From assembly GCF_001522545.3 (NCBI RefSeq), contig NC_031768.1, positions 3,144,709-3,208,708 on the forward strand: a DNA stretch of 64,000 nt, given 5' to 3'. Positions 44,814-55,846 of this stretch are shown here, piece after piece. The position numbers and the translations under genes are program-made. Below the pieces are notes generated by a model, which saw nothing but the letters and a program-made list of their open reading frames with translations, made no database searches and was not told the origin of the DNA. Origin of the DNA: Parus major (Eukaryota; Chordata; Aves; Passeriformes; Paridae). Positions within the stretch are counted from its first letter, which is position 1. The number at the start of each line of letters is the position of its first letter.

Positions 44814-47810
44814 GGAAAGTCTTGAATGCACGTGTTTTTGTGTTAGTTACTATTTTTCCTCCGTTAGTCACATATTTGCTCACTTTAGGAAGACAGGACT
44901 GAAATCAAGGTCTGTTATTTTTTGACTGCAGGCACCAAAGGCAGCCTGAAGTTCTCCTCTTCTCAGAGTAAATATTTTTGGCATATGGAGGGAAAGGCTG
45001 CCAAGGGAAAGGGAACATTAGCTGAGCTGCCTCTCTGAATGGGCTGACAAATACCTACAGGTCCCTCATTCCTCACCTCCCGGGGCTGGCTCTGGCAGCC
45101 TTCACTCCAGAGCAATCCCAAAGCCAAGGGAACCACGCGCTCGGGAAAGGTGAGCCCAAGGTTGGCTCTGTCAGTCAGAGAGCAGGAACACGGTGCCAGC
45201 AGCACTCACACAATTATCTGGCTCAGGTTTTGAAACCTCTGCTCAACAGTGATGATTCAGCAGTGGGTTGCTGTTCATTTACTGGAAACTGCTTCTCATC
45301 ACTCAGAGGGAAAAACAACTGGAAAAAGCTTCTATCACTCAAATTTTGCAGTAGACTAGGCCACTATGCTTGACTGCAAAATTAAAAAAAAAAAAAGCAT
45401 GAACCAGAAAGCTCAAAACATTTCTTTTTTTTTTTTTTTACTTTCAATAACTATTTGATTTTTATGTTAATATAACATTCCTTTTATTTGCATTCTGTTT
45501 TTCTGGCCTTCTGGGTGTGCAGTTCCCATTTTTCTCTGATCTCATCAAGGCCAGAAACTTCACAGTGTATATAGCCCACCCCCACAGGTACAAACACACA
45601 CAAAATTTCTTCCTACAACCAATTCTTCCTCAGCAACTGAGAGCTGCAAGAAAAAAAATAATGCACTTTTGCAAAATCCTGGAGAATTCTCAAGAGTTCC
45701 TGTTGTAGCTGACATCCCTGCCAATGTGTTAAGGACTGACTTGAGACCCTCCAGAGCAAAAAGCACGAGTGGCTGGCATATGTGGAAACAATTTTTAACT
45801 GGAGCTGCCACTCACGTACCACAGCCCATGGGAATGCAGGAATATGCAAAGTCCAGTCCTGAGGGTGACTAAATCACGTTGTAATTTCAGGTGGTCACCT
45901 CCCTGGGGCTGCTGCTTCAAGCATCACTGGTGTCCAGTCCTGGAAGTACCACACTGAAGAGCAGTGCCTTGATCCAGTACCTTCACCACAATATTTGGAT
46001 GCATCACCTGTCCACTGGAAGCCTGACACCTGCCAGGAGAGTCCTGCCCACAACATTTGACACAGTTTGCTCTTTGGGGACTTAACCAGTGGTTGGGAAG
46101 CTCTGGGTGTCACTTTACAGGAACATTTTCCAGTGATGGATGTTCATCGTTCCATGTCTCTGCAGCGACTTCAAAATAGCCCAAAGCCCGTTTGCTAACT
46201 CAGACACAAAAGTGTAGATAATATTTAGCAGAAATCCTGTTGCTCCAAATCTTTCTGGTCAGGACATCTGAGTTCAGGAGCCAGCTACCAGGTACAAACA
46301 TCTTTCACTTCAGTTGGGAAAAATGGCACCAGCTATCCCATCTGATCCTGCTTGCTCTGCCAGCAGCACAGCGATGTCCTGAGCCTGACACCATGATGTC
46401 CTGGAGGATGACACAATGCCAAGGAGGGCCCAGCCACTACAGCTGACTGAAATCCACATCAGCCTCATTTCCAGGGCGGGTGTCTTGTTGCTTGGATTGG
46501 TTTTGCTCCCCTCCCGTGCTCGCATTTACATTTACACAGCAAAGCAAGGCCTGTGCTGCTCATCACAACATCCTGCTCAACACAGTGGCATCATCACATT
46601 TGCTATCCCAGCAAAGGCTGGACAGGCATTGCAGCATTTTTCCAGAGCAAGCACATGCCTAAAAAACTTCCACTCCATAGGGGTTGTCCATGCAACCTGC
46701 CTGGCTCTGTGACACTTCAGGCCACATCCTGCTACAGGCAGAGTGAGGTGTTTTTATCAGGTGTGTAATGGTTGCTAATGAAGAATTAACCAGTGGGAGT
46801 TGCACCAGGCCATCCCACTTAGGTGATATCATCTTGGCCAAGGGAGCAGCCCAGAGGGATCACTCACAGCCACTCTGGGCTTTCAGTCTCTGTCACCACG
46901 ACACCAGGACACGAAACTCTCCTCAGCTGACTCCTTCCAGGCTGATGGAAGCTTTGGTGCCACAGCTGGTCACGGCAGGTGGAGTGGACAGCCCTGAGAA
47001 TGGTTTCAGTCATGGGTTCCACAGCTTCACACCTATCCCTGGTTGCCACATCATTCACACTTTCCTAAAAAAATATTGATTCACCAATATATATAACAAA
47101 TTCTTGCTTTTTTTCCCTTTTTATTTGTTTTTTTTTCTTCCCATATGATTTGTATTTGGAAATATTGCCACACATTCAATAGGTGCAATAACAACTGTGG
47201 TTTGTGCCTGAATCCTCATCTGCTTTTATGTATTTCTACCAGTGTCTCCACAACTGCTGCACTCCTCTCTGGCCAGATGTATCCCATCCCCACATAAAGT
47301 TACTGAAATTGGAGAGGTATTTTTAAAAATACCTAATTTCTCATTGTGGGGAAAGTGGTCTGGGGGTTCCTTTATATTCCCTTATATATTATATTTTTAT
47401 CTATTACTCCTGATAAATTTTCAGCCTCTTGGAAATCTGTTTGAGTCCTCTCAGTGGATTCTCCTCGTGTAAGCTCAGGAACCAGGTGGGTTTTGGGATG
47501 CAGTTTGTGAGTTGCCAGATCTCCTGAAGAGAACCTTTATTATGGGGCACCTTTAGACACCGTTGGCCTGCCTGGAGAAGGGAAAAGCCCTGCCCAGCAC
47601 TCCCCCTCCTGCCCAGCATCTCCTCTCACCCCTGCACACACCTGGGACTTGGCTCCATCCTCTTTACTCGGGTTCTCCCTTCCCCTCTGTGGCTGGTGGC
47701 TCCCTGTCCCCACTGCTGATCCCTGAGGTGGAATTCTGCTTCCCCAGAGATCCACATCTGCTTCTCTGCTCATCCCTATGATTTTCCTTCCCCCTTCACT
47801 TCTCCCTCCA
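44814..47810. other. Intergenic, no gene recognised
   Basis: About 3 kb of single-copy sequence with an A run at 45385-45397, a T run at 45424-45440 and T-rich patches near 47108-47140. Short open frames have no shared or family-like character. Confidence 0.45.
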
Positions 47811-48077
47811 CACCTCTGGATGCCAGTCCCAATCCCCAATCACCTCTGGATTCCAGTCCCAATCATTTCTGGATTCCAGTCCAAATTACCTCTGGATTCT
47901 AGTCCAAATCACCTCTGGATTCCAGTCCCAATCATTTCTGGATTCCAGTCCAAATTACCTCTGGATTCTAGTCCAAATCACCTCTGGATTCCAGTCCCAT
48001 CACCTCTGGATTCCAGTCCAAATCACCTCTGGATTCCAGTCCCATCACCTCTGGATTCCAGTCCAAATCACCTCTGG
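47811..48077 (+). repeat. 22-23 bp minisatellite with higher-order structure
   Basis: The basic unit is 'cacctctggattccagtcc' plus a short variable end (22-23 bases). From 47841 the array is two copies of a three-unit 69-base block (variants starting cacc, catt and tacc), then two copies of a two-unit 45-base block, then a partial unit at 48069. One diverged unit at 47811 precedes it. The array stays open in one frame (repeating PNHLWIPV-like text), which follows from unit lengths rather than coding. Confidence 0.95.
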
Positions 48078-48876
48078 CTCAAGGGGCCTGTGAAGCTCCA
48101 GCAAATGAATTCATGATCTCAGTCCCAGCTGCTGGCTTCCCTCTTGTGTTATGTGATTTTGGTCACCTAAATAATTTTGTCATCTAAGAAAGTTCAAGTC
48201 TTAGCTCAAAATTCTCCTTAAAATCAACAGATAGCTGTCTGGGGCTGGAAGGATGCCAGGCCCCTGAGTGGCCCATTTCTCCCTGTGCTTGGCAGGAGGA
48301 GCTTGGTGTGGGCAGTTCACTGGTGGCTGCTGGTGTTAAAGGAAATGGAACACATCTGGGTCACCCCTCTTCCCAAAAACCACCTCTTGCCACCATCTCC
48401 CTGGATCTCTGGACTGCTGCTCCAGAGTTGACTCTTCTGTCTCATCACTGCCTTGCAATCTCTCTCTTATCCTATTTTCCTTACCTCACTCAGCCCAGGC
48501 TGTAATTACATTACTCACGGCGGGTCAAGCAAATGTGATGTCATAGGGCTGGTAAAAACACTGGCCAAATTTACCCCTTGCTAAGCCAGTAGGATCTGAA
48601 TTTTGGCCCCAACCCCGTGAGCAGGCACATACCTGTTTAATTGTACCCCTGAGGTGTGACCTGCTCTGGGACTGTGCCCATGTGTGAAGGGACACACGTG
48701 TCACACTCCCAGAAAGACCCTTTCCAACTGTGCCTGGGTCTGGAATGTTACATCTCATATCAGGCTCTGCTCTCACAGACAGGGAAAACAGGAAAGTACA
48801 CAGGGTCTTGTGGCCACAAACCCTGGGCAGGCTCAGGGAACCTCAAAAGGAGAAAGAAGTGGAGATCGTGGATCTA
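48078..48876. other. Intergenic, nothing recognised
   Basis: Single-copy sequence with no coding or repeat signal that I recognise. Confidence 0.5.
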
Positions 48877-48992
48877 AAATATATGATATGATATGATATG
48901 ATATGATATAAAATAATAAAATAAAATAATAAAATAAAATAAAATAAAATAAAGTAAAATAAAATAAAATATATGATTTATGATATAAAAAT
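48877..48992 (+). repeat. Compound microsatellite (ATATG)n and (AAAAT)n
   Basis: About five copies of a 'tatga' unit (48880-48908) run into some 12 imperfect copies of an 'aaaat' unit (48909-48970), then a few degenerate units. A CR1 end follows directly. Confidence 0.93.
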
Positions 48993-49087
48993 AATCTAGT
49001 GGAAGGCTCCCTGCCCATGGCAAGGGGGTGGAACTAGGTGGTCTTTAGGGTCCCTTCCAACCCAAACCATCCCGTGATCCTGTGAAA
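48993..49087 (+). mobile_element. CR1 LINE 3' end
   Basis: The stretch has 'ctagtggaaggctccctgcc', 'catggcaagggggtggaact', 'gtctttagggtcccttccaa' and the end 'accatcccgtgatcctgtga'. It is the last 95 bases only. Confidence 0.92.
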
Positions 49088-50040
49088 ATCCAGCAGCCAG
49101 AATGCTCTCCATCCCATCCTGCTGAAAAAGTGTCGCGCACAAGGCACGGGATCCAGCTGGAAGTGAATCCCAGTGCGTGTCCCTGCCTATTAACATTCAT
49201 CCATCACCACAGTTAATAGCCAGGACTGAGCTGTAACGTTTTATGGCTTTTAGGACCGGCAGTTTTCCTCTCACTTAGCGGAATCTGCTGTGAACTGGTT
49301 CACTCAGCGACAAACTGTTCATATTGCCATATAAACTCTGCAGGCAGGGAACAAAAGGTTTACACACAAACCATCAGGACACTGAGGCAGGGTTAAAAAC
49401 TGCTCAGGGCAGGTGCCTGCCTCAGGTGCTGCTGCCTCACTGGGCTCCCAGACACCTGAGTGAGGTTTAAGGGAGAGCCAAAGCATCCAACAGAACCTTT
49501 CCCTTCTTCCCTTTTCCTCACTCTGGCTCTTCCCATTTCTTCAAAGCATCTCAAAGGTTTTTTGCTTTTGCAGGAATTCAGTCTAGATCCAATCTGCTAA
49601 GTCAAAGAAAGATGTTCTGAAATAAGCCTTGGATCAAGCCCCAGGAGAAGGGATTTTTATGGATTATTTATTTTTGATCCTTTTGCATGTAGATCACAAT
49701 TAAAAAAAAAAATAAAATACAGGAATAGCACACCAGAGATGATATTTCCGCAGAAAAGAACCTGGCATTTTTATTTTGGGGCAAAGATTCAGAAGTTCTC
49801 CAGCAGGTAAAAATGGATTTTCCATGAAAAAGCTCATCAGATTCAGATCATTTAGCCATATGTTCAAATTTTCTCTTTTTTCTTCTACACTTTGTTTTTA
49901 ACTGAAGTAAAGCTATGAATGCATGCCAGACCTTTATCTTTCCAAAAAAGGGGGAGAAACTTAATCACAATATATCCATCATTCCCAATTCCTCCAACAG
50001 CCTGAAAACATCAACGAAAAGGCCCAGTTTAATGAAAAAG

Positions 50041-50075
<35 letters not shown>

Positions 50076-52180
50076 AAAAAAGAAAAGAAAAGGCAACTTT
50101 ATTTGGAAAAAAATAGTAAGTAAAACAAGCTTCCATATGTTTACCATAAAAATAACCTAGACTCCACCTTGGGGTGTATAAAAATACAGGCTGCAGATTG
50201 TGTATTTTGGCATTAGTTTAAAAATGCCTTTGTAAACATGCCCTATTAAAATTTAACTGCAGCTTTTATCATTGACTCAAGTAACATATGAAAGGGCTTG
50301 AACACTTATCACAAAAGCAGTTGTTTTATCAGGGCTTAGTAATAGCAGTGATGGATTGTGCAATTTGCAGGGCATGCCTGGTTTACAATTGCAGATGTGC
50401 TGGTAAGTGCTATCATATACATCTGTAAAGTCTCCTTTAAAGCCTATCCAGAAACATTAACACCTATTAAAAATAAAAAAAAAGAAAAAAAAAAAGAAGA
50501 AGAAAAAAAAAGGTTATAGGAGCAGCAGACTTCTCAATCCTGCAGATAAAACTTAAATTAACACAGGAGGCTTGTGTCCAGATTTTTGGCCAAGAGAAGG
50601 ACGTGCAGGTGGTGCTTTTTAGTGGTTGCTGGGATTAAATTAGGACAGAAACCCCCAAACAGCTCCAGGTTGAGGCTCGGTGTCACTTTTTGGCCGTAGT
50701 TTTTACAGTTTCAAAATAAATGTTGTAAGAGCCCATCCGACTCATCGAGCTGTCACGTCTGAGTTCTCCCCACTCAGTTTGGATTTTAATGAGCCAGAGA
50801 GGCTTGATCTTCTTAAGAAGTAGCTTATATGACTCACTAATTTTGTATTAGCCCAGGAATTGTCTGGCTAAGCACTCGTGCCACCCACGGGCCTGTGGCA
50901 AATCCTTGGCATCCCTCGGCGCCAGTGACAACCCAAGATCAAGCGGGAGCAGCAATGAGCTCACTCAGACCCTGCACTTCTACAAGAAATTCCATCCACA
51001 GACACATTCTAAGCCTTTCGAAGCAGCCACTGTTGCTGCCTCAAAAAGAGGGAGAGTTTTAATGAAAGACGATTTAATGAAGATGTTATTTAATGACGTT
51101 AAACCATCGCCGCTGCCAAAGAACCGCTAAGGAACTCCCCGGTTACTCCACCGGGGCAGCAAGAGCCCTGTGAGCTCCACACATCCCGGGTTTGAGGAGC
51201 ACAGAGGATGAGGATGGTGTGAGAACATCGTGGCAGGGTGGCAGGAGGGGCTCTCAGCTCGAGTGTCGCACCACGGGGTCACCACACAGCATCGTGTATT
51301 TACATAGGATCGAGACACCAAGAGGTTTCCTCCTTCAGCTTTTCGGTGTTGTGTTAAAAAGAAATAAAAATAGGGGGCTGCTATTTATTTTTTAAATTGA
51401 GGATTTTCTGTATCTTGACTGTATTGCCTGGAAATTCCTCATAGGAAGGTCTGCAGTTGTACAAAAAAAACAATAAATGCCTTTTTGTGCTTTTGAGTGG
51501 AAAAGCTTTCATCATCACAAAGGAGGAGAAAGCAGAGGAAAGTTAAGAAGATCTGCAGGTGGACAGCACAAAACCTCCTTTGAATTGAGGGGCAAAGAGT
51601 TGCTCAATAAACCCTCCACAGTTTTTCTTTTTTTGGGAAGGAGGTTTGTTTTTTTACTTTTTTTTTTTAAATGTGTGTGAGATTGGGAATCCAAATGATT
51701 AAATTCAACATGGTTTAGTCTCAGTATATATTCCAAGACCTGCATGCATCACCAGATGTTCCAGTCCATTTCACAGGACTTGAATATATCACTTCTGTTG
51801 TTGTTCCTGTTGCAGGAAAAATCCCCTGGATGCAGGACAATGTTTGATTTTGCATCAAAGCAGATACTGGCAGTATGTGGATTAACTAATTACCTCCATT
51901 TACACAAGGAGAGGTTTATTTTAGTGGGGGATGAAAATGACTGGAAAACACGAGTCAGGTATTTCATCTCTTCCTTCCCAAGTGCTAACAATATCCCCCA
52001 GCCATTCATCACACCTTCTGTTTGCTGTGCCTTAACCCCATGGAAGGAGGTGTCTCCCTGTGCCAAGCTGGGAACATGAATTCCAGAAATTTGTGCTGCA
52101 GAAGAGTATGTTTGGGTTTGGGGTTTTCCCCCTACCCCTCTTTTCTTGGAGACTGGAAAAACAGGGCATTGTGTTCATGC
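49088..52180. other. Intergenic, AT-rich, with candidate regulatory islands
   Basis: Repeat-poor apart from poly(A) tracts. Two blocks (50160-50460 and 50640-51180) look like constrained non-coding DNA and are discussed as findings. T-rich stretch at 51645-51670. No exon recognised. Confidence 0.45.
50035..50091 (+). repeat. Long poly(A) tract
   Basis: An uninterrupted run of over 30 A (about 50041-50073) is followed by A-rich sequence with single G interruptions. No recognisable retroposed gene precedes it, so its origin is unclear. A second A-rich tract lies at 50467-50512. Confidence 0.9.
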
Positions 52181-52199
52181 CAGATTTGTTTTGGAGGTA

Positions 52200-52447
52200 A
52201 TTTGTGTACCAATGGGTTCAAGCTGAAAGAGGGGAAATTTAGGTTAGATATACAAAAGGAATTGTTCCCTGGGAGGATCAACAACAGCTGTGGCTGCCCC
52301 TGGATGCCTGGAAGTGTCCAAGGCCAGGCTGGAAAGGGCTTGGAACCACCTGGGACAATGGAAGGTGTCCCTGCCCATGGCAGGGGGTGGAACTGGATGA
52401 TTTTTAAGGTCCCTTCCAACCCAAACCATTCTGTGGCTCCATGATCC
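52200..52447 (+). mobile_element. CR1 LINE 3' fragment
   Basis: The stretch has 'gggttcaagctgaaagaggg', 'gctgtggctgcccctggatg', 'aaggccaggctggaaagggc', 'gaaggtgtccctgcccatgg' and the end 'attctgtggctccatgatcc'. About 245 bases, sense orientation. Confidence 0.93.
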
Positions 52448-53512
52448 TGGGAAAAGGAATATCCAGCAGGTGATGCTGATGAAAAGCTTTCAAGTGGCAA
52501 AGAGCCAGTGGGATTTCTCAGCTCTCTGGCTGCAGGAGGGTGTCTCCAGTCAGCACAACACCACTGAATCGATGGCAGAGTGGCCCCACAAGGCCACTTG
52601 GGGTAATCTGTGTTTGCACTTTAACATCTGCTCTGCTTTATCAGTGCATTTTACAGCACTGCTGGTAACTGAGTCTTACTGCTGCCCCGAGGTACCCCTG
52701 AACTCTGAGGCTGCTGCCATGCACAAAAACACCCGAGGCAGGGGGAAAGGAGAGCGTGGGGAGGAGTCTGGAGCTATTCTGGTTATAGAATCATTCTGAA
52801 GAACACCCCAGGGAAAACAGCAGCCTGCTCAGGGGTGCAAGAAACAAACCTGAGTGACAGCTTTAACCAGTCCACAGGGCTGTGCCCTCATTTTCCAGGT
52901 GGCACAGAGACCACCTGTGAGGGCATTTCGAGGGGCACTTTTCTCCATCAGCAGAGACAGGCAACTCAGAAATCAGTGGCTGCTCCTGCCCATGAAGACC
53001 TGGCCCTCAGCAATGCCCTGGGGGCTCTCTCCTCATGCTCAGGCACAGCAGAACGCTGTTTTGCAAGGCTGCAGGGGAGAGAGTTGAGCTGTGCAAGCAG
53101 AGGTTTCGCCCTCAGCACTGGAAAATGAGAACTGATATTTTTTATTATTATTATTATTAATTTTTATTTATTTTTTTTTTGCTGCTGCTGTAGGTGTGAC
53201 CTCCAGCAAAACTTAAATCTTGCTGTGGACTGGTCTACTGTGCCTGTGCATTGCTCATTTGGGTACCACCTTCAATGTTTCCTCTGTGCCAAAGCAGCAG
53301 CACCCTCAATAAGGGCAGGTTTCGGGTTTTCTTTTATAATATCTGCTTTTGTTTTCTCAAAGAGGCTGGGAGAGCATTTTGGCACACTCTAACATGAGAG
53401 ATACATCAATCCAAGGAACAAACAACACATGTTCATAAAGTTCTGATGACTGCAGTGAAGATCTGAGACATCCATGCCTTCCTCTTCTCCATGGCCGTGG
53501 AGAGGACCTGCT
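52448..53512. other. Intergenic, possible LTR remainder at its end
   Basis: Single-copy sequence with a (TTA)n at 53140-53158 and T run at 53168-53180. Positions about 53290-53512 may be the rest of the LTR-like element described next, but they do not match its other copy. Confidence 0.4.
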
Positions 53513-53869
53513 GGCATTCTCTATCCAGTCACTCACTACTACCCAAAAACCTCTAGAAGAAGAAGATGAAGAAGAAAGAAGAAAGAAAAGAAACAACATT
53601 CTAAACCCTCCATCTTGTCTTCTGCTCTCTAAACTAGCTTAAACTCTAACTTTTTCACCCAGTGACTTAAGAAAACTCTAATCTACACACTTACACTTTT
53701 AGTCTAAAAAACTATTTCTATTTAACTTTAACAGTTGTTTTCATTTAACTCCATGAAAAACATGCTTGTAAATTTCATGTCATATGAAGTTCAGTGTTTT
53801 CTTGGATCTCAGAGCCAAAGAGACAAAGACAAAGAGACAAAGGCACACACTCTGTGCCTCAGACTCCAA
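53513..53869 (-). mobile_element. Diverged second copy of the LTR-like repeat
   Basis: Read on the minus strand, this aligns with 19737-20075. Shared landmarks in order are 'ttggagtctgag', 'cactgaacttcatatgacat', 'gtgtagattagagttttctt', 'cactgggtga', 'gtttagagagcag', 'acaagatgga' and 'tttttgggtagtagt'. A short (AGACAAAG)n insertion is private to this copy. The U3 match ends at 53513 and the TATA/poly(A) part of the first copy is not recognisable here. No internal retroviral sequence adjoins it. Confidence 0.7.
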
Positions 53870-55503
53870 GTTAGTGGCCAAAAATCCTGTTTCAGCTGTG
53901 TGCTTACACAGATTCAGGGGAAAAGGTGTTTTCCAAATGGGCATCCTGGTCCTGAGTCACTCTCCTTGTGCTCCCCACCACTTTTTATCCCAGATGCAGG
54001 CAGGATCCCAGCCTTTGTCTCTCTTTCTGGGTTTGCATTTTTAATCTGGGCAGTGATGAGGGTTCTGAGCAGGTAACAGGAGAGGATCTCTTGTACCACA
54101 CATCGCATAAGGAGAGCGGTGACATCGGCCCAGAGAGTGAGCATTTCTCCTCAAATCAGCCCAATTCCTGCTGGAAACCCCTGGGAACATCCCCCTTCCC
54201 ACCCACAGTGGGGCCTGGGAAGATGCAATAGCTCATACCACCATAGAAGGCAGGGATGAATAATTGCTGAATTGTGGTGAGCTGAACAAGGAAAAGTCCC
54301 GCAGGAGCACCAACGTAGCATCCAATGGTTCTGTGGGTGACCACAGTCATTCCTCCATCTTTCCTGCAAACAAATTGTCCAGCAAAGCCACACAGCTACA
54401 GACGGGTTTGTTCCGAGGGTGGCAGTGAAATCTCACGGAATAACTCCTGGGGGAAATTCCTTTCCTCCACCCACAGCTCTGGGCTTCGGGGGGAGCCTGG
54501 CACGCTCAATTCCAGCTGTCACCTGGAGAAGGTGGGCACACAGCTCTCCCTCAGCGTGGGTGGTGGGGCTCAGTGTGGCTGCTGACGTTTATCCACACCC
54601 CCACTCCCAACTGATGGATTTTTGGAAGCATCTCTCTGGTCACTGGCACCGGGAGACAACCCGAAAACGCCGGGTCCGCCTGGCGCCCGTCCGACCTCCC
54701 CGTGTGGTTTTCCTGCAAACCATGGAAATATTTTATCTCCAGGGGGAGGGTTCTATCACTGGGAAGAGTGTATCCTCCCTAATTTATAACTGATATTGCC
54801 AAGGAAGTTATGGAAGCCTGGGTCACTCTAATTATCTAGACATTTTCCCAACTTTTTACAAGTCATATTTTAGCGAATTGCAGTGCTTTTGCATCTCGAC
54901 CCTTTAAGGAATATTTTAAGTTCTGCAAATTACAATTCTAAGTCCTTTATTCTATCTCCATTCTTTTTCTATCCAAAGATAACCTGCCAATAAATAGCAG
55001 AGGCATAATATAAAATTGCAGTGAAATATTGAAGAGGGAGGAGATAATGAGTTTGCTACAAAAACTAATAATTAATAGATTAATTCAACCCAAACCTATT
55101 TGAAAATAAGTTTTGCCAATTTGGAAAAGAAACACATTTAATGTTGTAATGTTTTAGGTTAGGATGAGCTTGTTTCATGTTTAATAAACTGATTTTTTTC
55201 CTAGAGGACTTTTCCCACCCAAACAAATCCCACTGAACGACGAGGCAGGTGAGTGCAGGGGACGTGGAGGAAGGTGTGATGGAAATGGTTCAGCTGTCTG
55301 TGGCCTGCTGGCCCCAAAAGAGATCATCTGACCCCTTCTGTTTCCTGGACAGTGTTTCCATACCCACAGCCTGGAGAATTATTTGGGATGTCCCGCTGTA
55401 TGTGCTGCCTGTGGGCTTGGTATGAAGTGAAAATCAGGAAAGTTCACTGCCTGACCAATTGACAGGAGATGTGCTCTGAAAAGGCAGTGATGGTCCTCAA
55501 GCT
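53870..55503. other. Intergenic, nothing recognised
   Basis: Single-copy sequence, becoming AT-rich after 54780. Short overlapping open frames on both strands only. Confidence 0.45.
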
Positions 55504-55650
55504 CCTTCTGAATCCTCAACCATTACCCACCCTCAAAAACATGAATTTTTGAAGCCATTACTCACCTTCTGAATCCTCAGCCATTAACCACCTTAAAAAT
55601 ATGAATTTTTAAAGCCCTTACCCATCTTCTGAACCCCCAGCCATTACCCA
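55504..55650 (+). repeat. About 60 bp tandem repeat, 2.4 copies
   Basis: Three starts of 'ccttctgaatcctca..ccatta' at 55504, 55565 and 55625 give periods of 61 and 60. The units contain 'aaatatgaatttttaaagcc'-type middles and differ by several substitutions. Confidence 0.85.
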
Positions 55651-55730
55651 TTATTTCACAAACATTCCCCACGTCCTCCCTCAGCTAAAACTGAGCACTC
55701 CCAGTTACCCTGAGGGGTCACAGAGAAGGT

Positions 55731-55846
55731 AATTCCAGGGAAATTGCTGTGACACAAAGCAAAACTAGAATTTCTCAGCTGAGAAGCCAATTCCAGGGAA
55801 ATTGCTGTGACACAAAGCAAAACTAGAATTTCTCAACTGAGAAGCC
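55731..55846 (+). repeat. 58 bp perfect-spacing tandem duplication
   Basis: Two adjacent 58-base units start at 55731 and 55789 with 'aattccagggaaattgctgt' and differ at one base that I can see (cagctg versus caactg). This looks recent. It lies only 80 bases after the 60 bp tandem repeat. Confidence 0.95.

Noticed and set aside
47778..48116. 112-codon frame with repeating PNHLWIPV
   Set aside because: It arises from the minisatellite unit lengths. No upstream gene structure, and repeat number is likely variable.
50035..50091. Poly(A) tract as the tail of a processed pseudogene
   Set aside because: Upstream sequence does not read as any known mRNA, and I see no target-site duplication.
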